DNA of 5,175 bases, taken from Bacillota bacterium. GTDB taxonomy: Bacteria > Bacillota > UBA4882 > UBA8346. Both the position numbers and the translations under genes were made by a program. Every line of letters begins with the position of its first letter. The first letter of the stretch is position 1. Below the pieces are notes generated by a model, which worked only from the letters and a program-made list of their open reading frames with translations, was not told the DNA's origin and made no database searches. Of the stretch, positions 1-4,426 are shown piece by piece. The DNA lies in assembly GCA_003501365.1 (NCBI GenBank), contig DNPP01000318.1, positions 1 through 5,175 on the forward strand. Direction: 5' to 3'.

Positions 1-801
1 GTGTACGTGCGGTATGGCAAGGCGTGGTTAAAACCGGAGCAAGAATTAGTGGAGCTGGCGGAGAAAAAGTGTCTAAAAGCGGAGCAAAATGGGGTGTGTG
101 ACGCTAAATCACTTTCGATTATCGGGGTAGTGGAAATACAGAAAAAGAATTATCAAAAAGCGGTAGACTATCTGCTGAGAGTTTTAGAGCAAAACAGTGA
201 AGATGGCGATGTTAACTATAATCTGGCATACGCTTATCTGCATCTTGGTCATCTGGATGAGGGTTTGAAATATGCCGGAATTTCGTTAAACCTTTATCAC
301 GATCAGGAATATAAGTCGGATGCCGCGCGACTGATGGCCCTCCTCTACCGTAATCAAAATGATGATCAAAATGCCATTACGTATTACAAACTTTCGGAAA
401 CCATAAGCCCCAATAACTATTATAATTTGAGCGCTCTATTGGAATTGTATATCAAAGCCAAAGATTTGAAAATGGCAGCCAGTACCGCTGATGCATTATT
501 GGCGCTCGATCCGACCGCATGTGATGTAGCCCAGGATATCGTGAGAAGTTACTATAAGAACGGACAAATTGAAGAATTATTCAGCTTTTTCACCCGGATG
601 GAGCAAAAGTATGGAACGCAGGACCAAGTCATGGGGAATCTGTTCTTTAATAAGGCCTATGCTTTTCTATTGATCAAAGATTTTAAGCAGGCCAAGGATT
701 GCTTTACCAAGGCCCGCCAGTATTTTGGGAAATGCTTGCATAAGGATGACCAGGTTTTCAAGCTGATTGATCAGGAATTGAAGGAATTGGGAAATAATTG
801 A
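1..801 (+). CDS. TPR-repeat protein, 5' end cut by window
   Basis: The reading frame is open from the first base to a TGA at 799-801. The GTG at position 1 is probably just an internal Val codon, because no ribosome binding site can be seen and the gene most likely continues leftward. The visible 266 residues consist almost entirely of paired amphipathic helices of the tetratricopeptide type. Approximate repeats lie at residues 36-67, 70-101, 106-138, 140-172, 174-205 and 213-244, with the usual small and aromatic residues in place (for example NYNLAYAYLHLGHLDEGLKY, and ALLALDP at the end of a repeat). TPR arrays are protein-protein interaction scaffolds. No catalytic motif, signal peptide or membrane segment is visible in this part, so a cytoplasmic adaptor role is an inference and the partner is unknown. 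Any N-terminal domain, such as a glycosyltransferase or a helix-turn-helix, would lie outside the window. The kinase-like gene starts 43 bases downstream with no terminator between, so the two are probably co-transcribed. Confidence 0.85.
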   Translation: MYVRYGKAWLKPEQELVELAEKKCLKAEQNGVCDAKSLSIIGVVEIQKKNYQKAVDYLLRVLEQNSEDGDVNYNLAYAYLHLGHLDEGLKYAGISLNLYHDQEYKSDAARLMALLYRNQNDDQNAITYYKLSETISPNNYYNLSALLELYIKAKDLKMAASTADALLALDPTACDVAQDIVRSYYKNGQIEELFSFFTRMEQKYGTQDQVMGNLFFNKAYAFLLIKDFKQAKDCFTKARQYFGKCLHKDDQVFKLIDQELKELGNN

Positions 802-834
802 GATCAAAAATAAGATTGAGTTTGTAAAGAAATT

Positions 835-840
835 GAGGGA
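835..840 (+). promoter_or_regulatory. Ribosome binding site of the kinase-like gene
   Basis: GAGGGA ends four bases before ATG 845. The alternative TTG at 833 overlaps this site and has only a weak AAAGA upstream, so this element favours the ATG start. The frame is open upstream to 782 without another standard start codon. Confidence 0.6.
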
Positions 841-844
841 AACA

Positions 845-1354
845 ATGCCAGGGAAAAACATTGTATTGATTGGAATGCCCGGCGCAGGCAAAAGCACCAT
901 CGGAGTATTACTCGCAAAGACTTTGGGGATGTCCTTTGTGGATACCGACCTGTTAATCCAGGAAAAAGAGGGCCGTTTATTGCAAGACATCATTGAACAG
1001 GATGGGGTGGAAGAATTCCTTGCGATAGAAGAAACAGTGATCTTGCAGTTAAATAATGTAAATTGCGTGATTGCAACGGGCGGCAGTGTTGTTTACAGTA
1101 ATGATGGGGTTCGAAGCCTTAAAGAGAACGGCAGACTTCTCTATTTAAAACTTCGCTATAATGAAATCGCTCAACGGCTCGGTAATATAGCGAGCCGCGG
1201 GGTGGCTATGGGGAAAGGCCAAAAGCTGATTGATCTGTTCAATGAACGAGTGATGTTGTACGAGAAATGTGCGGATAGGATTGTCGATTGCTCGGATGCG
1301 GGGATTGAAGAGGTAGTTTTAAAGATTGTCAATTTGGTAAGAACTCTCGACTAG
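845..1354 (+). CDS. Shikimate kinase-fold P-loop kinase, divergent substrate site
   Basis: This 169-residue protein has the length and layout of the AroK/AroL shikimate kinase family. Visible motifs are the Walker A loop GMPGAGKST (10-18), the DTD pair (Asp33, Asp35) that in the family contacts Mg and substrate, the ATGGS segment (77-81), a lid region with RLGNIASRG (111-119), and ERVMLYEKCAD (134-144) with the late Arg135. Family enzymes transfer phosphate from ATP to shikimate in aromatic amino acid synthesis. Two hallmark substrate contacts differ: the usual FRxxE motif reads FLAIE (Leu59 replaces the shikimate-carboxylate Arg), and the GGG triplet is GGS. The lid also lacks the common RPLL sequence. 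The protein is therefore certainly a kinase of this fold but may not act on shikimate. ATG 845 is preferred because GAGGGA (835-840) precedes it; an in-frame TTG at 833 would add four residues but has a poorer ribosome site. No aro genes are adjacent. Confidence 0.82.
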   Translation: MPGKNIVLIGMPGAGKSTIGVLLAKTLGMSFVDTDLLIQEKEGRLLQDIIEQDGVEEFLAIEETVILQLNNVNCVIATGGSVVYSNDGVRSLKENGRLLYLKLRYNEIAQRLGNIASRGVAMGKGQKLIDLFNERVMLYEKCADRIVDCSDAGIEEVVLKIVNLVRTLD

Positions 1355-1407
1355 CAAAGACATACAGCAGTCGGCTATGAAAACCAAGTTTACCTTAGCT
1401 TTATTCA

Positions 1408-1468
1408 AATTACTTAAAATTGCTTATAAATATGCTATAATTACTTGAAAATATAACTATAATTACTT
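1408..1468 (+). repeat. Helically phased AATTRCTT direct repeats, probable DeoR operator
   Basis: AATTACTT occurs at 1408-1415, 1439-1446 and 1461-1468, and the one-base variant AATTGCTT at 1418-1425. The start-to-start distances are 10, 21 and 22 bases, close to one, two and two helical turns. The last two copies sit inside an exact 12-base repeat, CTATAATTACTT, at 1435-1446 and 1457-1468. The array lies immediately upstream of the DeoR-family gene and overlaps its best promoter. DeoR-family repressors commonly bind short direct repeats around their own promoter, so an autoregulatory operator is the natural reading, but this is an inference. Random recurrence in AT-rich DNA is the main alternative; the exact 12-mer and the regular phasing argue against it. 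Confidence 0.55.
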
Positions 1469-1473
1469 ATAAT
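1445..1473 (+). promoter_or_regulatory. Sigma-A-type promoter of the DeoR-family gene
   Basis: TTGAAA (1445-1450) and TATAAT (1468-1473) are separated by 17 bases: five of six matches to the -35 consensus and a perfect -10. Transcription would start near 1480, which falls within the Shine-Dalgarno sequence and leaves a leader of only about seven bases. Two further perfect TATAAT boxes exist, at 1436-1441 and 1458-1463. The first has a weak -35 candidate, TTAAAA at 1414-1419, with 16-base spacing, and would give a more normal leader of roughly 40 bases. Which of them is used cannot be decided from sequence. Both overlap the repeat array. Confidence 0.55.
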
Positions 1474-1479
1474 GAAATT

Positions 1480-1486
1480 GAGGTGA
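1480..1486 (+). promoter_or_regulatory. Ribosome binding site abutting the GTG start of the DeoR-family gene
   Basis: GAGGTGA is a seven-base match to the anti-Shine-Dalgarno sequence and touches GTG 1487 directly, leaving three bases between GAGG and the start. The spacing is short, but the same arrangement precedes the histidine kinase gene at 2555. An in-frame TGA at 1484-1486 rules out any earlier start. Confidence 0.65.
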
Positions 1487-2272
1487 GTGAATATTTATCA
1501 GGAAGAAAGATTGTACCGGATAATGGAATGTCTGGAAAAAAATGAATCATTGACTGTTATCGATATCTGTGACATCTTTCAGGTTTCCCGGGACACCGCC
1601 CGTAGGGATATCGTTAAATTGACCGAACAGGGAGCGGTTATCCGTACCCATGGTGGTATTGCGCTCACCAAATTTAACCAAAAAATACACCAATATGTGG
1701 TACGCCAAAACAACGAACCGGAAGTGAAAGAAAAATTGGGAGCGTATGCCGCTAGCTATGTAAAAGATAATGAACTGATTTTTTTGGATGTTTCGACGAC
1801 GGTTAAATGTATGATTCCGTATCTAGCGGTGCAGTCCCTGAAGGTGGTTACGCAATCTATGGATAATGCCTGGTTGCTTATGGAAAATGACTGTATTCAA
1901 ACCTATGTAATGGGTGGCTTAATACGGCCCGAAACGCGGTACCTCATGAGCTATGATACGATCAAGAAATTGGATGATTATCGCTTTACTAAAATCTTTA
2001 TCGGTGTCACCGGGATCACGGGCGAAGGGATTTATTATTATTATGAAGACGACATGTGTTTTCGGCGAGAATTGGTCAAACGGGCGGAACAAGTCATTAT
2101 GCTGGCGGATCATACTAAGTTTGAGAAATGTTCTTTTTTTAAGGTATTGGATTTTCAGGCCATCGATACGATAATTACTGATCGGTTGCCGTCGAAAGAA
2201 TTGCAGGAAACCATCGAAAACGCAGGGGTTGAATTGATAACACTCCAGGAATCAGAGGAGAGTCATGTATGA
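1487..2272 (+). CDS. DeoR-family transcriptional regulator
   Basis: At 261 residues this is a normal-length DeoR/GlpR-type repressor. The N-terminal winged helix-turn-helix spans about residues 5-60, and the family signature is clear in VSRDTARRDIVKLTEQGAV followed by RTHGG (33-57). The C-terminal sensor domain (about 78-235), related to the ribose-5-phosphate isomerase fold, normally binds a phosphorylated sugar. Its landmarks are LIFLDVSTT (97-105), VVTQS, MGGLIRPE, FIGVTGI and the ADHTKF motif (207-212). The usual DSGTT reads DVSTT and the usual TNS reads TQS, so the effector may differ from common sugar phosphates. The GTG start keeps the conserved ERLYRI segment; TTG 1511 is possible but would remove it. 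The phased repeats upstream suggest autorepression. No sugar-catabolic gene follows intact, so the other targets are unknown. Confidence 0.92.
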   Translation: MNIYQEERLYRIMECLEKNESLTVIDICDIFQVSRDTARRDIVKLTEQGAVIRTHGGIALTKFNQKIHQYVVRQNNEPEVKEKLGAYAASYVKDNELIFLDVSTTVKCMIPYLAVQSLKVVTQSMDNAWLLMENDCIQTYVMGGLIRPETRYLMSYDTIKKLDDYRFTKIFIGVTGITGEGIYYYYEDDMCFRRELVKRAEQVIMLADHTKFEKCSFFKVLDFQAIDTIITDRLPSKELQETIENAGVELITLQESEESHV

Positions 2273-2297
2273 ATGGGTGATTTTTGATAAGGAATGA
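2265..2297 (+). pseudogene. Possible stub of a HAD-family hydrolase gene
   Basis: ATG 2265 overlaps the last codons of the DeoR-family gene, is preceded by GAGGAG (2255-2260) at ideal spacing, and encodes MYEWVIFDKE before TGA at 2295-2297. The WVIFDK segment resembles the first strand of haloacid dehalogenase-superfamily phosphatases, where FD begins the FDxDGTL nucleophile motif. Here Glu takes the place of the next Asp and the frame stops at once. No HAD-like continuation could be recognised in the three frames up to the hairpin at 2341. The stub may remain from a translationally coupled phosphatase gene that was deleted. A short coupling or leader peptide, or chance, remains possible because ten residues are little evidence. 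Confidence 0.3.
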
Positions 2298-2340
2298 TGA
2301 TTAAGTAATAAACAATCTTACTCTTTCGGTAATTTACTAT

Positions 2341-2398
2341 TAAGACGCTGGAACCGGCGTAACCTTTTTGGGCGTGACGGTTTTGGCGTCTTATTTTT
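2341..2398 (+). terminator. Long hairpin with T-rich tail after the DeoR-family gene
   Basis: TAAGACGC (2341-2348) pairs perfectly with GCGTCTTA (2386-2393). Inside it GAACCG (2351-2356) pairs with CGGTTT (2378-2383, one G-U pair), leaving an apical loop of 21 bases. TTTTT follows at 2394-2398. The position, about 70 bases after the DeoR stop, fits an intrinsic terminator. The loop is larger than in a typical terminator and contains a tandem repeat, so a structured RNA element is an alternative. Confidence 0.55.
2356..2389 (+). repeat. Imperfect 15-base tandem repeat with GGCGT core
   Basis: GGCGTAACCTTTTTG (2356-2370) is followed directly by GGCGTGACGGTTTTG (2371-2385), which agree at 12 of 15 positions. 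A third GGCGT begins at 2385. The repeat fills the loop and 3' arm of the hairpin at 2341-2393. It may be a duplication within a terminator or a protein- or RNA-binding element; the function is unknown. Confidence 0.5.
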
Positions 2399-2449
2399 AA
2401 AATAAGAAAAGTATTCACCTTTTATGGTTGGTAAAACTGGGTTCTCATG

Positions 2450-2503
2450 GAACAAGCGGTTGGGATTCTATCCAATCGGCTTGTTCTTTCGTTTTTATTT
2501 TTA
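2450..2503 (+). terminator. Strong rho-independent terminator upstream of the histidine kinase gene
   Basis: GAACAAGC (2450-2457) pairs with GCTTGTTC (2479-2486). Beyond a single bulged G at 2478 the stem continues with GGTTGG (2458-2463) against CCAATC (2472-2477, one G-U pair), closing an eight-base loop. This gives about 14 base pairs followed by TTTCGTTTTTATTTTT. It lies only about 50 bases before the kinase start and no gene lies between it and the preceding hairpin. It may back up the first terminator, or act as an attenuator that controls read-through into the two-component operon. Confidence 0.78.
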
Positions 2504-2526
2504 TTATTGCAGGAAAAATGGTTACG

Positions 2527-2536
2527 TGTTCGAACA
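2527..2536 (+). promoter_or_regulatory. Perfect 10-bp palindrome upstream of the histidine kinase gene
   Basis: TGTTCGAACA is fully self-complementary and ends 18 bases before ATG 2555. Its position suits an operator or an RNA hairpin near the ribosome site, but no regulator can be assigned. No convincing -35/-10 pair was found between the terminator and the kinase start. Confidence 0.35.
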
Positions 2537-2544
2537 TTTTAAAT

Positions 2545-2554
2545 GGTGAGGTGA
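2545..2554 (+). promoter_or_regulatory. Ribosome binding site of the histidine kinase gene
   Basis: GGTGAGGTGA contains the strong match GAGGTGA and touches ATG 2555 directly. This is the same close spacing seen at the DeoR-family gene, which supports both start choices. Confidence 0.7.
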
Positions 2555-4411
2555 ATGATTATCAAAAACCTGAGGATTCCGCTCCAATTCATTCATAATA
2601 GTTTACCCTTTAAAAAATTTGAACAGCTTAGTCTAAAAAATAAATTACTTATTCTGTTTATCTTTGTATCGATTCTTCCCCTATTGTTGTTACAGACTTT
2701 TTCCTACTACAACTCCACAATTTCCATGCGCAATAAAATTAATGAACTGATTCATTTTAACCTGGTCCAAACGGCAAAGAATTTGGATACTACGCTCACC
2801 TCCTATGAAGACTTGGTGATCCAGATTTTATCCGACGATGCCTTAATTGAACAAGTGAAGAAATTAAATTCTACTTCCGATGTAGAACGATTATTGGCTG
2901 CCATTGAAATTAAAAGAAGGTTTAGCATCATCTCACTATCCAAACCGGGAGTTAAATGTATCTCGGTATTGGCTAATTCCAGTCAAGTCGCTTGGTATGA
3001 CCGGGATAATAATTCTGGGTTTCAAAATATTTGGAGTAAGTATTCCGATGTAACCAAATCGAAAGTATATCGCAGTAGTTTGCATAGTAGTCATTGGGTT
3101 TTGACCGGACCGGATTCCGACTATTATTTGGGAAACGAATATCATTTTGTCAACATTGCTTTGAAGCTTTTGGATTGGAAAAGCAGCGACAATGAATTCC
3201 TGGGGATTGTTGTTTTGAGTGTTGATGAGGATTCAATTTATAATTCTTGCAATCAAGCAATGAATGACATTAAAAAAATTGACAGCTTTAATTTTATTTA
3301 TGATCGTCAGGGGCGGATTGTCTCATTTCCGGTCAAGAAATATCTTGGTAAGCAGATTATCCGGCCGGATCAAATGAGGTCCGGTAATGAGTCGAATCAG
3401 GCGCTTTTAAAATTTATTCGGCAAGTCAATTTAATTGGAAATCGACAACTGATCATCAACCGACTGCAACAAGGAAAAAATGGCTGGACGATTGTCAATG
3501 TTATTGACCAGAATTATCTATTTAACCAGATGTATTGGATGCAGCGTTTTAATATTGTTTTCGCTATTCTGGCGGTCTTGTTTTCAGTAATGGTCATTAT
3601 CTATGTAACCAGTACTTTGACGCGTTCGACCCATAAAATCATATCGGCGATGAATATTGCCAGGGAAGGTCAATTATCGGTACAAGTGAACTTGGATACC
3701 AAAGATGAAATCGCCGTAATCGGCTCCCATTTCAATCAGATGATGATCCAACTCCAACAGTTGATGGAGGAAGTGAAATTAGCCACCGGCCGGGAGAAAG
3801 AAGCGGAAATAAGGGCCCTGGTAGCCCAGATCAATCCGCATTTTTTATATAACATATTGGATTCAATCAATTGGATGGCGATCGAAAAGGATGAACACCA
3901 AATTAGTCAAATGATTGAAAGTTTAGCTAATATTTTGCGCTACAGCATTAATGACAGTAACTGGGTCGTTACGCTACAAGAAGAAGTGGAATGGCTTAAT
4001 CAATATATCTATTTGCTTCAAAATCATTTTGAGTACTCGTTTGGTAGCGTTATCGAATTTGAAGAGAACATTCTGACCCTCAAAATTTATAAATTATTAT
4101 TGCAGCCATTAGTGGAGAATGCCATTATTCATGGCTTCAAGGGGCTTCAGTCCGGAGGAATCATTAGGATTACCGGGATACGGATGGGAGAATTTATAAA
4201 AATCGTGGTTGAAGATAATGGTAAGGGGATGAGTGAGGATACTCTTGAATTAATATCTATGGATCTCCAGGAACGCCGGAGTTGCAGCGGGATTGGGATC
4301 AAAAATGTCAGTAACCGGTTGCGGATTTATTATGGAAGGGACGCCAGCTTGGATTTCTCAAGCCAAATAGGAGTTGGAACGGTTGTAACGCTCATTTTAC
4401 CAGTACTTTAA
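2555..4411 (+). CDS. YesM-type membrane sensor histidine kinase
   Basis: The gene is complete (618 residues). A first membrane helix lies at about 31-50, after a basic, cytoplasmic N-terminal stretch. An extracellular sensor of about 280 residues follows; IYDRQGRIVSFPVKKYLGK near 248-266 resembles the membrane-proximal half of double-Cache domains. A second membrane helix spans about 333-352, then a HAMP linker (about 353-408). The His_kinase dimerisation motif INPHFLYN places the phospho-acceptor at His429. The HATPase domain shows LQPLVENAIIHG (516-527, N box), EDNGKGM (Asp554, G1) and SGIGIKNVSNRL (from about 578, G2). All catalytic landmarks are present, so the enzyme should be active. 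YesM/LytS-type kinases autophosphorylate on His and pass the phosphate to the adjacent YesN-type regulator, often in response to sugars or oligosaccharides; the ligand here is unknown. The response regulator begins 15 bases after its TAA. Two terminator-like hairpins precede it and no clear promoter was found. Confidence 0.93.
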   Translation: MIIKNLRIPLQFIHNSLPFKKFEQLSLKNKLLILFIFVSILPLLLLQTFSYYNSTISMRNKINELIHFNLVQTAKNLDTTLTSYEDLVIQILSDDALIEQVKKLNSTSDVERLLAAIEIKRRFSIISLSKPGVKCISVLANSSQVAWYDRDNNSGFQNIWSKYSDVTKSKVYRSSLHSSHWVLTGPDSDYYLGNEYHFVNIALKLLDWKSSDNEFLGIVVLSVDEDSIYNSCNQAMNDIKKIDSFNFIYDRQGRIVSFPVKKYLGKQIIRPDQMRSGNESNQALLKFIRQVNLIGNRQLIINRLQQGKNGWTIVNVIDQNYLFNQMYWMQRFNIVFAILAVLFSVMVIIYVTSTLTRSTHKIISAMNIAREGQLSVQVNLDTKDEIAVIGSHFNQMMIQLQQLMEEVKLATGREKEAEIRALVAQINPHFLYNILDSINWMAIEKDEHQISQMIESLANILRYSINDSNWVVTLQEEVEWLNQYIYLLQNHFEYSFGSVIEFEENILTLKIYKLLLQPLVENAIIHGFKGLQSGGIIRITGIRMGEFIKIVVEDNGKGMSEDTLELISMDLQERRSCSGIGIKNVSNRLRIYYGRDASLDFSSQIGVGTVVTLILPVL

Positions 4412-4412
4412 A

Positions 4413-4419
4413 AGAGGTG
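4413..4419 (+). promoter_or_regulatory. Ribosome binding site deciding the TTG start of the response regulator
   Basis: AGAGGTG lies seven bases before TTG 4427. The only in-frame codons between the kinase TAA (4409-4411) and this TTG are AAG, AGG, TGT, TTT and GAT, so TTG is the only standard start that keeps the conserved first strand of the receiver domain. Confidence 0.7.
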
Positions 4420-4426
4420 TTTTGAT

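Noticed and set aside
667..993. 108-codon open frame on the minus strand.
   Set aside because: It overlaps the TPR gene end and the kinase P-loop region antisense, and shows no family motif or ribosome site; it is a shadow of the coding strand.
1348..1373. CGACT/AGTCG inverted repeat at the end of the kinase-like gene as a terminator.
   Set aside because: The stem is only five base pairs with a 16-base loop and no T tract follows.
1953..2174. 73-codon plus-strand frame inside the DeoR-family gene, and the opposing minus-strand frame at 1919-2113.
   Set aside because: Both lie wholly within the well-conserved sensor domain of the regulator and have no recognisable protein features.
2348..2360. 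CTGGAACCGGCG resembles the T-box consensus (GGTGGNACCGCG), suggesting a tRNA-sensing leader.
   Set aside because: Only about 70 bases separate it from the upstream stop codon, too little for a stem I and specifier loop, and no aminoacyl-tRNA or amino acid gene follows.
2527..2536. LexA (SOS) box reading of TGTTCGAACA.
   Set aside because: The Bacillota box has GAAC then GTTC separated by four bases; here the order is GTTC-GAAC with no spacer.
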